Assembly: GCA_937957685.1 (NCBI GenBank)
Contig: CALGAO010000105.1
Coordinates: 1-18,323, forward strand
DNA length: 18,323 nucleotides
Source of the DNA: an uncultured Paenibacillaceae bacterium
Lineage (GTDB): Bacteria; Bacillota; Bacilli; Paenibacillales; DA-C8
Direction of reading: 5' to 3'
Of the stretch, positions 1 to 7,961 are shown piece by piece. Made by a program: the position numbers and the translations under genes. Under the pieces are notes generated by a model, which searched no databases, had not been told where the DNA came from, and worked only from the letters and a program-made list of their open reading frames with translations. The first letter of the stretch is position 1, and each line of letters begins with the position of its first letter.

Positions 1-202
1 ACATTCCATGACCCAGCATACAGGAGGCGCTTTTTCTTTTCAAACCGCATTTTAATTCATTACAGGAATAGCTCCTTTATGAAATGCATCGTTATTGTGT
101 ACGAAGCTGAAAGCCTGTATGACAGGGAGTTGCAGGCAGCAAGTCGAGGAACGAACGCGATGCCTGTCAAGCAAGGCCGTTGGTGTGAGCGAAGTCGACC
201 GA

Positions 203-338
203 CTGTTCGCCTCGTTGAAGGCGTGGGTCGCACATGCCATCTTTAGCTTATATGCCGGTGGTGTGTTCAACTGCGATTGATCGCGCCATGGCTCCATGCC
301 AGGCTGTTCGCCATCGTTGAAGGCGTGGGTCGCGCATG
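203..338. repeat. Direct repeat pair in the mutS2 leader
   Basis: Copy 1 (203-236) and copy 2 (304-338) share CTGTTCGCC, then TCGTTGAAGGCGTGGGTCGC, then CATG. They differ by one inserted A and one A/G change, with starts 101 bases apart. Weaker similarity continues downstream to a TTATAT in copy 1 (248-253) and the TATAAT in copy 2 (353-358). The simplest reading is a tandem duplication of the promoter-proximal segment. Confidence 0.75.
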
Positions 339-352
339 TACCGGCATTTGGT

Positions 353-358
353 TATAAT
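353..358 (+). promoter_or_regulatory. Probable -10 element of the mutS2 promoter
   Basis: A perfect TATAAT lies 24 bases before the mutS2 start, after TTTGGT. No good -35 hexamer sits 16-18 bases upstream; TTGAAG at 317-322 is too far. A start near 365 would give a very short leader containing the ribosome binding site AGGGGG. Confidence 0.45.
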
Positions 359-381
359 ATAGAGGGGGTGTCAGACAGCGG

Positions 382-2748
382 ATGGATACTAAGATCCTGC
401 AAACCTTGGAATATCATAAAATCATCGACAAACTTCTTGCACATACACATACGAGCCTGAGCCGCGAGCTTGCGGAGGGACTCAGGCCAGAGCAGGACAT
501 CGAATCGGTGCAGCAGCTGCTCCGCGAAACGGAGGAAGCGGCCCATATCGACCGTCTGAAATCCGTTCCGCCGTTCGGCGGCATCCGGGGGATCCAGCCA
601 TCGCTCGCCAGAGCGCGGATCGGCGGCATGCTGTCCGCAAGCGAGCTGCTGGACGTTGCCACCACCGCCCAGGGCGGCAGAAGGCTGAAGCGCTTCATCC
701 TCAGCCTCGACGAGGCGCATGACCGCTTCCCGATCATCGCCGGGCTGGCTTCCAGCATCGAGGATCTGCGTCCGCTGGAGGATGAGATCCTGCGCTGCAT
801 CGGCGAGCAGGGCGAGGTCGTGGATTCGGCCAGTCCGGAGCTGTCGCGCATCCGCAGCAGCATCCGCACCCTGGAGGCGCGGGTCAGGGAGAAGCTCGAT
901 CAGATGGTGAAGAACCCATCGATCCAGAAGAAGCTGCAGGATCCGATCGTGACGCTCCGCAACAATCGCTATTGTCTCCCGGTGAAACAGGAATATCGTG
1001 CCCACTTCGGCGGCATCGTACACGACCAGTCGGCTTCCGGTGCGACGCTGTTCATCGAGCCGGAAGCCGTCGTTCATATGAACAACGACCTGCGTGAGCT
1101 GAGGCTGAAGGAAGAGCGGGAGATCGAGAAGATCCTGCAGAGGCTGTCCGGGCTGGTCGGGGAGCATGTCGACGAGCTGACGGTCAACATCCGGTCCATC
1201 GCGAGACTGGACTTCATCTTCGCCAAGGCGCTGCTCGCCAGGGAGATGAAGGCGTCCTACCCGAAGATGAATGACAGGGGATACATTCGTCTGCGCAAGG
1301 GCCGTCACCCGCTCATCGATCCGGAGAAGGTCGTGCCGATCGACGTGGAGCTGGGCGGTTCCTATCGGACGATCATCATCACCGGCCCGAACACCGGCGG
1401 CAAGACGGTCACGCTGAAGACGATCGGTCTGCTCAGCCTGATGGCCGCCTCCGGCTTGTTCGTGCCCGCCGAGGACGGAGCGGAGCTGGCGGTGTTCGAT
1501 GCCGTATTCGCCGACATCGGCGACGAGCAGAGCATCGAACAGAGCCTCTCGACGTTCTCCAGCCATATGACGAACATCATTCGCATCCTGAATCAGATGA
1601 CGAGCCGCAGCCTGATCCTGCTCGATGAGGTCGGCGCCGGCACGGACCCGACCGAGGGGTCCGCACTGGCCATCGCCATACTTGACCATATCCATCGGAC
1701 TGGCGCCCGGACGGTGGCGACGACCCATTACAGTGAGCTGAAGGCTTACGCCTTTAACACGCCCGGCATCATGAACGCCAGCATGGAGTTTGACGTGAAG
1801 TCGCTGCGGCCAACCTATCGCCTGCTGCTCGGCGTTCCCGGCCGTTCCAATGCGCTGGCGATCGCGGAGCGGCTCGGCCTGGACAAGTCGATCATCGAGG
1901 CTTCCCGCCAACACCTGACGAGCGAGGAGCAGCAGGTCGATTCGATGATCGCCTCGCTGGAGGAGAATCGCCTCACCGCCGAGAACGAGCGCATCGAGGC
2001 GGAGAAGCTGCATCGCCAGGTGAAGCAGCTGCAGGAGCAGCTTGAGGCCGAACGCCAGCGGTTCGAGGAGCAGAAGGGCAAGCTGCTGGAGCGCGCCGAG
2101 CGCGAAGCGGCCGAAGCCGTACGCAAGGCGAAGCAGGAAGCGGATGAGATCATCGCGGAACTGCGCCGCATGGCGATGGAAGAGCGGGCATCGCTCAAGG
2201 AGCACCGTTTCATCGAGATGAAGAAGCGGCTGGAAGAAGCGGCGCCTTCGCTTGTCCCGGACAGGAAAACGAGGAGACCGGGGCAGTCCGGCCGGGTCAA
2301 GGTCGAGCCCGGCGACGAGGTCACCGTGCTCAGCGTCGGTCAGAAGGGCCACGTGATCGAGGCGATCGGCAGCGACGAATATATGGTGCAGCTTGGCATC
2401 ATCAAGATGAAGGTGCATCGCGATGATCTGCAGCCGCTGAAGCGCGAGCCTGCCAAGCCGCTCGTGCAGACCGGCGCGAACGTGAAGCGGTCCAAGGACA
2501 CGCCGGTCAGGACGGAGCTGGACCTGCGCGGCTCGACGCTGGAGGAAGCGCTGATCGAGGCCGATCGCTTCCTGGACGAAGCGATCATGAGCAATCTCGG
2601 CCAGGTCGCGTTTATTCATGGCAAGGGCACCGGCGTGCTGAGGAATGGCATCCAGGAATTCCTGCGGAAGCACCGCCACGTGAAATCATTCCGCCTGGGG
2701 GAATATGGAGAGGGTGGAAGCGGCATTACGATCGCCGAATTAAAATAG
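382..2748 (+). CDS. mutS2: Endonuclease MutS2
   Basis: The product is 788 residues, the normal length for MutS2, the Firmicute MutS paralogue that acts on branched DNA and stalled ribosomes rather than in mismatch repair. The amino-terminal lever and clamp region is followed by the ATPase: Walker A GPNTGGKT at 335-342 and Walker B LILLDE ending at D415-E416, followed by VGAGTDPTEGSALA. A long charged coiled coil (about 510-620) leads to a KOW-like segment and a carboxy-terminal Smr nuclease domain with LDLRG (713-717) and HGKGTG (746-751), both intact. ATG at 382 is chosen because AGGGGG lies upstream and MDTKILQTLEYHKI is the usual family start. Only 12 bases separate it from the DUF350 gene, suggesting cotranscription. 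Confidence 0.97.
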   Translation: MDTKILQTLEYHKIIDKLLAHTHTSLSRELAEGLRPEQDIESVQQLLRETEEAAHIDRLKSVPPFGGIRGIQPSLARARIGGMLSASELLDVATTAQGGRRLKRFILSLDEAHDRFPIIAGLASSIEDLRPLEDEILRCIGEQGEVVDSASPELSRIRSSIRTLEARVREKLDQMVKNPSIQKKLQDPIVTLRNNRYCLPVKQEYRAHFGGIVHDQSASGATLFIEPEAVVHMNNDLRELRLKEEREIEKILQRLSGLVGEHVDELTVNIRSIARLDFIFAKALLAREMKASYPKMNDRGYIRLRKGRHPLIDPEKVVPIDVELGGSYRTIIITGPNTGGKTVTLKTIGLLSLMAASGLFVPAEDGAELAVFDAVFADIGDEQSIEQSLSTFSSHMTNIIRILNQMTSRSLILLDEVGAGTDPTEGSALAIAILDHIHRTGARTVATTHYSELKAYAFNTPGIMNASMEFDVKSLRPTYRLLLGVPGRSNALAIAERLGLDKSIIEASRQHLTSEEQQVDSMIASLEENRLTAENERIEAEKLHRQVKQLQEQLEAERQRFEEQKGKLLERAEREAAEAVRKAKQEADEIIAELRRMAMEERASLKEHRFIEMKKRLEEAAPSLVPDRKTRRPGQSGRVKVEPGDEVTVLSVGQKGHVIEAIGSDEYMVQLGIIKMKVHRDDLQPLKREPAKPLVQTGANVKRSKDTPVRTELDLRGSTLEEALIEADRFLDEAIMSNLGQVAFIHGKGTGVLRNGIQEFLRKHRHVKSFRLGEYGEGGSGITIAELK

Positions 2749-2760
2749 GGAGGGGACCGT

Positions 2761-3180
2761 ATGTTGGAAGAAGTGGACATCTGGCTGGACAATCCGTATA
2801 TCTCAACCGCGGCGTATTTTTCTGTCACCATCCTGCTGCTGGTGGTATTCCTGGCGATCTTCGAGCTGGTGACGCGCTACAAGGACTGGCAGGAAGTGAA
2901 GCGCGGCAATGTTGCGGTGGCGATGGCGATTGGCGGCAAGATCTTCGGGATATGCAATATTTTTCATTACATCATCCCTCGCTTCGATTCGTTCTATGAG
3001 GCGCTGGTCTGGGCGTTTTACGGTTACGGCCTGCTGCTCCTCGCTTATTTTATCTTTGAATTTCTGACACCGGTCTTCAAGGTGGACGACGAGCTGAGCA
3101 AGGACAATCGGGCGGTTGGTCTGCTCTCGATGGTGATCTCCATTTCGTTATCTTATGTGATTGGGGCCAGCATTCAATGA
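2761..3180 (+). CDS. DUF350 family integral membrane protein
   Basis: The protein has 139 residues and about four transmembrane helices (roughly 17-37, 51-72, 80-103 and 117-137). Residues 48-63, RGNVAVAMAIGGKIFG, match the DUF350 (YjfL-like) hallmark of a conserved N-x-AVA followed by GG, and a second, degenerate version (DNRAVGLLSMVIS) precedes the last helix, fitting an internal duplication. The molecular function of DUF350 is not established. GGGAGGGG sits just upstream of the ATG. Its stop codon overlaps the start of a 27-residue membrane peptide, and it follows mutS2 by 12 bases, so the genes are probably one transcript. Confidence 0.85.
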   Translation: MLEEVDIWLDNPYISTAAYFSVTILLLVVFLAIFELVTRYKDWQEVKRGNVAVAMAIGGKIFGICNIFHYIIPRFDSFYEALVWAFYGYGLLLLAYFIFEFLTPVFKVDDELSKDNRAVGLLSMVISISLSYVIGASIQ

Positions 3181-3260
3181 AATATCTGTGGATCGTACTG
3201 TTCATCGTTGCGGCATTATTCCTGATCGGGGGCATCATCTTCCTCGTCATGTATGGATGA
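3177..3260 (+). CDS. 27-residue single-pass membrane protein
   Basis: The start ATG overlaps the DUF350 stop codon (ATGA at 3177-3180), a typical sign of translational coupling. The predicted peptide begins MKYLWIVLFIVAALFL and ends GIIFLVMYG, with one lysine and then an unbroken hydrophobic stretch of about 22 residues, so it should be an inserted single-helix protein. There is no separate strong ribosome binding site; translation would rely on ribosomes ending DUF350. I do not recognise a family. It could be a small partner of the DUF350 protein. A chance hydrophobic ORF is the alternative, but the overlap geometry argues for a real gene. Confidence 0.55.
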   Translation: MKYLWIVLFIVAALFLIGGIIFLVMYG

Positions 3261-3350
3261 TCTCGGCAGCGAAACCGCAGTATAAGCCATGCCGTTTGGG
3301 GAAGCTTAACCTAAGGTCTGACGATCAACGATTCAACCTCGGGTGAGAAT

Positions 3351-4682
3351 ATGCAACATGCGAAGATCAGGTTCCCCTACGGCAGGCAGAAGTTGTCGTT
3401 CCGCTCGGGCAATGGCGGAGACGAGCCGACACGAGGCGAGGGCAAGCTGGATCGCCAGGCGATCCAGCTGCTCGCCGTGCAAGGCTTGTTCGTTACGGCC
3501 AACGCCTTGTCCGGAACGTTCGTCAATGTGTACTTATGGAAAATGAGCAAGGAGCTTGCGCTGGTCGGATGGTTCTCGCTCAGCCATCAGGCGGCGCTGG
3601 GGCTCACCTTCTGGCTGGCCGGCAAATGGGTGAAGGAACGCGACAAGATGCACAGCTTGCGGCTGGGTATACTCATATCCGCCATTTTTTATTTGCTTGT
3701 GTTGATGCTTGGACCCGACGCGATCCGTTACGTGTATCTGCTCGGTGTGGTGCAAGGGGTCGCTGCGGGCCTGTTCTGGCTGGCCTATAATGTCGTATAC
3801 TTCGAGATCACCGAGCCGGACAATCGCGACCGCTTCAATGGCTGGGCCGGACTGCTCGGCTCGGGGGCGGGCATGCTGGCGCCCTGGCTGTCGGGCTTCC
3901 TGATCACGCGCATGAAGGATGAGACCGGGTATACGCTCATCTTCTCGCTGTCGCTCGGCATCTTCCTCATCGGCGCGATGATCAGCCTGCTGCTGAAGAA
4001 GCGCCAGGTGGACGGCCGTTACGAGTGGCTGCACGGCTTGCGCCGCCTGCGCGAGGCTGACTCTCCCTGGCGGAAGCTGTCGCTGGCTCTCCTGATGCAG
4101 GGCGTCAGGGAGGGCGTGTTCATGTTCGTCATCGGCCTTCTGGTATATATCTCCACTGGCAACGAGATGAAGCTGGGCAATTACTCGCTGATTACGTCCG
4201 GCATCTCGCTCATCGCCTTTTATCTCGTTGGCCGCTGGCTGCTGCCAGCACGCCGGTATGCGGCGATGCTGACGGGGGCGGTGCTCATCACGCTGGTGAT
4301 CCTGCCTTTCTTCTGGAAGGTGAATTATGTCACGTTGCTGATCTTCGGCGTCGGGGTATCGCTGTTCTTCCCGCTGTACAACATTCCTTCCACCTCGACG
4401 GTGTTCGACTACATCGGGCGTGATGAAGACTCGGCGGCCCATCGCGTCGAATATGTGGTGCTGCGCGAGGTGGCGCTGAATGCAGGCAGGATGGCCGGCA
4501 CCCTGCTGTTCATCAGCGTGATCTCGATCAGCGAGGAACCGCTGTGGCTGAATGCGTTCCTGCTGGTGATCGGCAGCGCGCCGATCTTCTCGTGGCTGTT
4601 CATGCGAACGGTGCTGAAGCAGTACCGGGACGGGCATGGCGGCAGGAGGGCCGGTGAAGCGGCGCCATTTCATCATAAGTAG
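3351..4682 (+). CDS. Major facilitator superfamily transporter
   Basis: The product has 443 residues with about twelve predicted helices: six between roughly 34 and 217, a loop with KKRQVDGRYEWLHGLRRLREAD, then six more up to about 430. After TM4 the segment EPDNRDRFNGWAGLLGSGAG is a typical MFS helix 4-5 feature. The amino-terminal 33 residues are hydrophilic and basic, so the true start might be slightly downstream, but GGGTGAG at 3341-3347 supports ATG 3351. Substrate cannot be assigned. It lies 90 bases after the 27-residue ORF and 66 before cysK on the same strand; being beside cysK is not enough to infer a sulfur-compound substrate. Confidence 0.85.
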   Translation: MQHAKIRFPYGRQKLSFRSGNGGDEPTRGEGKLDRQAIQLLAVQGLFVTANALSGTFVNVYLWKMSKELALVGWFSLSHQAALGLTFWLAGKWVKERDKMHSLRLGILISAIFYLLVLMLGPDAIRYVYLLGVVQGVAAGLFWLAYNVVYFEITEPDNRDRFNGWAGLLGSGAGMLAPWLSGFLITRMKDETGYTLIFSLSLGIFLIGAMISLLLKKRQVDGRYEWLHGLRRLREADSPWRKLSLALLMQGVREGVFMFVIGLLVYISTGNEMKLGNYSLITSGISLIAFYLVGRWLLPARRYAAMLTGAVLITLVILPFFWKVNYVTLLIFGVGVSLFFPLYNIPSTSTVFDYIGRDEDSAAHRVEYVVLREVALNAGRMAGTLLFISVISISEEPLWLNAFLLVIGSAPIFSWLFMRTVLKQYRDGHGGRRAGEAAPFHHK

Positions 4683-4748
4683 CAAACACGGGATCAGGGA
4701 TAATTGAGAAGCAGTCATGATCTCGTCGCAGAAGGAGAGGATGTTCAC

Positions 4749-5678
4749 ATGTCAAGTCGGAGAAAGATGGTAAACAACGTGACGGAGCTGATCGGGGATA
4801 CGCCGGCTGTACGGCTGAATCGGCTCGTCGGAGAAGGCGATGCCGAGGTGTACGTGAAGCTGGAGAAGTTCAATCCGAGCGGGAGCGTGAAAGACCGGGC
4901 GGCCTGGAACATGATCGCCGAAGCGGAACGCCGGGGCCTCATCCGGCCTGGCGCGACGATCATCGAGCCGACGAGTGGCAACACCGGCATCGGGCTGGCG
5001 ATGAACGCCGCGGCCAAGGGTTATCGCGCGATCCTGGTCATGCCGGACAACATGACGAAGGAGCGGATCAATATCCTGAAGGCCTATGGCGCAGAAGTCG
5101 TGCTCACGCCTGCGGCCGAACGGATGCCTGGCGCGATCAGGAAGGCGGAGGAGCTGCTTCAGAGCATCCCGAATTCTTTCATGCCGCAGCAGTTTGAGAA
5201 TGAAGCCAATCCGGACGTCCACCGGCATACGACGGCGCTGGAAATCATCGAGCAGATGGACGGAAGGCTCGACGCGTTCGTCGCCAGCTCCGGAACGGGC
5301 GGCACGATCACGGGCACCGGCGAGGTGCTGCGCGAGCGCTTGCCGGGCATCGGTATCTATGTCGTCGAGCCGAAGGGATCCCCGGTTCTGAGCGGCGGTC
5401 AGCCGGGGCCGCACAAGCTGGTCGGCACATCGCCGGGCTTCGTTCCGCCGATCCTGAACACCTCCGTCTATGACGAGATCATCCAGGTGGCCGACGAAGA
5501 CGCATTGCAGACGGTCCGCGATCTCGCGGCCCTCGAAGGCATCCTCGTCGGGCCGTCGTCAGGCGCCACCGTATGGGCCGCGCTCCAGGTCGCGCGCCGG
5601 CTGGGCGCTGGCAAACGCGTCCTCTGCATCGCCCCGGACACCGGCGAACGTTATCTGAGCATGGGCATTTTTGACTGA
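4749..5678 (+). CDS. cysK: Cysteine synthase (O-acetylserine sulfhydrylase)
   Basis: A PLP enzyme of fold type II that makes cysteine from O-acetylserine and sulfide in the cytoplasm. Starting at ATG 4749 gives 309 residues, the usual length, with AGAAGGAGAGG eight bases upstream; an in-frame start at 4704 would add 15 residues without a ribosome binding site. The Schiff-base lysine is K48 in NPSGSVKDR, the substrate loop TSGNTG is at 75-80, the phosphate-binding SGTGGTITGTG is at 181-191, and the GPSSGA motif lies near the carboxy end. The CysK/CysM distinction is made on overall pattern. It is the last gene of the plus-strand run and converges with ktrB; the 141-base gap between them has no clear T-tailed terminator. 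Confidence 0.92.
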   Translation: MSSRRKMVNNVTELIGDTPAVRLNRLVGEGDAEVYVKLEKFNPSGSVKDRAAWNMIAEAERRGLIRPGATIIEPTSGNTGIGLAMNAAAKGYRAILVMPDNMTKERINILKAYGAEVVLTPAAERMPGAIRKAEELLQSIPNSFMPQQFENEANPDVHRHTTALEIIEQMDGRLDAFVASSGTGGTITGTGEVLRERLPGIGIYVVEPKGSPVLSGGQPGPHKLVGTSPGFVPPILNTSVYDEIIQVADEDALQTVRDLAALEGILVGPSSGATVWAALQVARRLGAGKRVLCIAPDTGERYLSMGIFD

Positions 5679-5819
5679 CGGGAGGTTATGGATCGGTCCG
5701 TCAGGGCGTCTCGCGTTGCTGTCACTGCAGTGCGACGACGCGGCGGTCCGGGGCAGCGGGTGCAGGGCCCCGGAAGAGGGCCATGCAGGTGCCCTCCCTT
5801 GACTCTCTGCTTCGATCCG

Positions 5820-7247
5820 TCAGCCGATGATGATATCTTCCTTCGGATAATGGAACGCTTCCTTGCGGCGCGTCGGCAGGAAGTAGAAGATGACGGTGAG
5901 CAGCCCGATGCGTCCGAGGAACATGAGCGCCATCAGGATGAACTGGCTGAGCGGCGACAGCTCGGCGGACAGTCCGGAAGACAGGCCGGTCGTACCGAAG
6001 GCGGAGCACACCTCGAAGATGACCCGATGGAGCGAGAAGCGGGACAGCTCGATGCTGTCGATCACGATGATGCTCACGACGAGCAGGATCATCGCCGCGG
6101 TGAAGACGACGAAGCTCTTGATGATGTCGTCCTGCTTGATCGTGCGTCTGAATACACGCACTTCCCGATGCCCCAGGGCATAAGTTGTGATCGTGAGGAT
6201 GATCAGCACGAAGGTCGTCGTCCGGATGCCGCCGCCGGCGCTGGATGGGCTGGCGCCGATGAACATGAGCGCCGACAACAGGAAGTGCGACGCGGCGCTG
6301 AGCTCGTTCACATCCATCGTGGTGAAGCCGGCGCTGCGCGCCGTTACCGAGTGGAAGAGCGACTGGAACAGCTTCTCATGCCAGGACATGTCGGCATAGT
6401 AGAGGTTCTTCTCGATCACCCAGAGGCTGACGGCGCCCAGGATGAGCAGGATGAGGTAGGTTAGGGCGGTCAGCTTCGTGAACAGGGAGAAGCGGAAATG
6501 CTCCTGCTTGCCGAACCAATGTTCATGCACCTCGATGAGCACCGGAAAGCCGATCGCGCCAAGCACGATGAGCAAGATGGTGACCAGCTGCACAAAATAG
6601 TCATGGGAGAAGTCCAGCATCGAGTTGCCAAATATATCGAAGCCAGCATTGGTGAAGGAAGCGATCGAGTGGTAGACGCCCTCGTACAACGCCCTCTTCC
6701 AGGTGGGGGCGTAGCCGGCCGCATGGAAATACACGGTGAAGATCAAGGCGCCGGCCAGCTCGATCATGAGAGCCATGGAAAATACCAGCTTCATCAGCCT
6801 GACAAGACCGGCCAGCGTGTTGCGATTCTGGTCAACCATGATCAGCCTGCGATGGGACAGCGTGACGTTGCGCCCCAGCAGGATCCAGATGAACGTGCCC
6901 AGGGTCATGATGCCGATGCCGCCGATCTGGAACAGGACGATCAGGATCAGGTTGCCGATGGGCGTAAATGTCTCATAGATGTTGATAACGGTCAGGCCGG
7001 TGACGCTGACGGCGCTTGTGGCGGTGAACAGCGCCTCGTACCAGCTGAGGCTGGCGGATGGCCTGATGCTGAATGGCGCGGTCAGGAGCGCACTGGCGAT
7101 CAGGATGGTGGCCAGGTAGCCGAGGATGATAAATTGTACGGGAGACAATCGAGGAACTCTTGGCTTGTGCTTCTTATGCAATGCGCTCGTCCATCCTTTC
7201 ACGAACGAATTAGTCCTATCATACATGAGATGCGCCGGATTTTCCAT
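5820..7247 (-). CDS. ktrB: KtrB/TrkH-type potassium uptake channel subunit
   Basis: This is the membrane pore subunit of a Ktr potassium transporter. The product is 475 residues, and the four pseudo-repeated pore loops are visible as TATSAVSVTGLTV (about 75-87), HSIASFTNAGFDIF, HSVTARSAGFTTMD and CSAFGTTGLS, each with the filter glycine. The amino terminus has a basic segment, then LSPVQFIILGYL, which is typical of KtrB. The start is uncertain: the ATG at 7247 and a second ATG at 7226 both lack a good ribosome binding site, while a TTG further in follows AAAGGATGG. No ktrA/ktrC gating subunit is present in the window, so the partner must be elsewhere, as with Bacillus KtrD. No c-di-AMP riboswitch was recognised in the leader. 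Confidence 0.9.
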   Translation of the reverse strand: MENPAHLMYDRTNSFVKGWTSALHKKHKPRVPRLSPVQFIILGYLATILIASALLTAPFSIRPSASLSWYEALFTATSAVSVTGLTVINIYETFTPIGNLILIVLFQIGGIGIMTLGTFIWILLGRNVTLSHRRLIMVDQNRNTLAGLVRLMKLVFSMALMIELAGALIFTVYFHAAGYAPTWKRALYEGVYHSIASFTNAGFDIFGNSMLDFSHDYFVQLVTILLIVLGAIGFPVLIEVHEHWFGKQEHFRFSLFTKLTALTYLILLILGAVSLWVIEKNLYYADMSWHEKLFQSLFHSVTARSAGFTTMDVNELSAASHFLLSALMFIGASPSSAGGGIRTTTFVLIILTITTYALGHREVRVFRRTIKQDDIIKSFVVFTAAMILLVVSIIVIDSIELSRFSLHRVIFEVCSAFGTTGLSSGLSAELSPLSQFILMALMFLGRIGLLTVIFYFLPTRRKEAFHYPKEDIIIG

Positions 7248-7354
7248 CGGAGCAACAGGCGGATGTTCGGATGACCGTCTGCATCAAGTTGGATCTGGCT
7301 GGAAGTATCGCGTTTTTTCTCATTTTTCTCAGCTTTGCCTGCATTCGGGGATTC

Positions 7355-7383
7355 TTTACACATTCTTGACTCCGTTGTAAGAT
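7355..7383 (+). promoter_or_regulatory. Sigma-A promoter of the alaR-alaT pair
   Basis: TTTACA (7355-7360), a 17-base spacer and TAAGAT (7378-7383) give 5/6 and 4/6 matches to the vegetative consensus, predicting a start near 7390 and a leader of about 57 bases. An ATCATATGAT palindrome (7392-7401) lies at the predicted start and could serve as an operator. Confidence 0.6.
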
Positions 7384-7391
7384 GGAAGAAT

Positions 7392-7421
7392 ATCATATGA
7401 TGTGTAACGACACTTGAACAA
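7392..7421 (-). promoter_or_regulatory. Possible promoter for ktrB
   Basis: Read on the minus strand, TTGTTC (7421-7416), an 18-base spacer and TATGAT (7397-7392) form a weak sigma-A-like promoter facing ktrB. Its -10 shares the ATCATATGAT palindrome with the region just downstream of the divergent alaR promoter, so the two could interfere or share a regulator. The -35 is poor. Confidence 0.35.
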
Positions 7422-7446
7422 GGAAGTTTCCTGACGGGAGGAACCT

Positions 7447-7944
7447 ATGATGATGGATCGTTTTCACAGTCAAATCCTGGAGTTGCTTCGTGAAGACTCC
7501 AGGCGTACGCCAGCGGTCATCGCGACGATGCTCGGCGTGGACGAACAGGCGGTAAAAAAGGCGATCGACGATCTGGAGAAGGAACGTGTGCTGGTCAAGT
7601 ATTCGGCTGTGGTCAACTGGAGCAAGGTGGACGAGAACAAGGTAACAGCGTTGATCGAGGTGCAGATTACTCCGGAGCGCGGGCGCGGATTCGATGCGAT
7701 CGCGGAACGCATCTATCTGTACCCTGAGGTCAAGACGGTGTATCTCATGTCGGGCGGTTACGATCTGCTCGTGGAAGTGGAGGGCAAATCGCTCATGGAG
7801 GTGGCCGCATTCGTCTCGAATAAGCTGTCGCCGATCGATTCGGTGCTGTCGACGAAAACCCACTTCATCCTGAAAAAATACAAGCAGGACGGAGTCATCT
7901 TCGAAGACCATGAAGGCGACCATCGTCTTGTCATCAGTCCGTGA
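7447..7944 (+). CDS. alaR: Lrp/AsnC family transcriptional regulator (AlaR-like)
   Basis: The product is 165 residues. An amino-terminal winged helix-turn-helix (about 5-55, with ILELLREDSRRTPAVIATML and VKKAIDDLEKERVL) is followed by an RAM ligand-binding and oligomerisation domain (about 65-145, with VKTVYLMSGGYDLLVEVEG). GGGAGG lies upstream of three consecutive ATG codons; I take the first. The aminotransferase gene starts 17 bases after its stop, an arrangement matching yugG-yugH (alaR-alaT) of Bacillus subtilis, where the regulator controls the alanine transaminase gene next to it. By analogy it probably senses alanine or a related amino acid; that is inference from synteny. Confidence 0.85.
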   Translation: MMMDRFHSQILELLREDSRRTPAVIATMLGVDEQAVKKAIDDLEKERVLVKYSAVVNWSKVDENKVTALIEVQITPERGRGFDAIAERIYLYPEVKTVYLMSGGYDLLVEVEGKSLMEVAAFVSNKLSPIDSVLSTKTHFILKKYKQDGVIFEDHEGDHRLVISP

Positions 7945-7961
7945 TAAAGGAAGCGAGAAAG

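Larger units (their letters stand above)
1..381. other. Gene-poor leader region upstream of mutS2
   Basis: No convincing gene is seen. A 55-codon plus-strand ORF (79-246, starting MKCIVIVYEAES) has only a weak AGGA 12 bases upstream and runs into the first copy of the direct repeat, so I do not call it. The first 34 bases hold AGGAGG and a T-rich run (TTTTTCTTTT) that could be the tail of a terminator whose left arm lies outside the window; this cannot be tested here. The region's main content is the direct repeat and the mutS2 -10 element, listed separately. Confidence 0.5.

Noticed and set aside
79..246. 55-residue ORF starting MKCIVIVYEAES
   Set aside because: Weak, distant ribosome binding site, and its carboxy part is formed by the direct repeat. 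Possibly a decayed fragment.
352..2679. 775-codon minus-strand ORF antisense to mutS2
   Set aside because: A shadow of the GC-rich mutS2 frame; the protein is His/Leu/Arg-rich with no domain, while the plus strand has all MutS2 motifs.
5688..7274. Two 258-codon plus-strand ORFs antisense to ktrB
   Set aside because: Low-complexity Asp/Glu/Gln/His-rich translations, typical shadows of a membrane protein gene in GC-rich DNA.
7248..7391. c-di-AMP (ydaO) riboswitch in the ktrB leader
   Set aside because: This class often precedes ktr genes, but I could not find its conserved core on the minus strand here.
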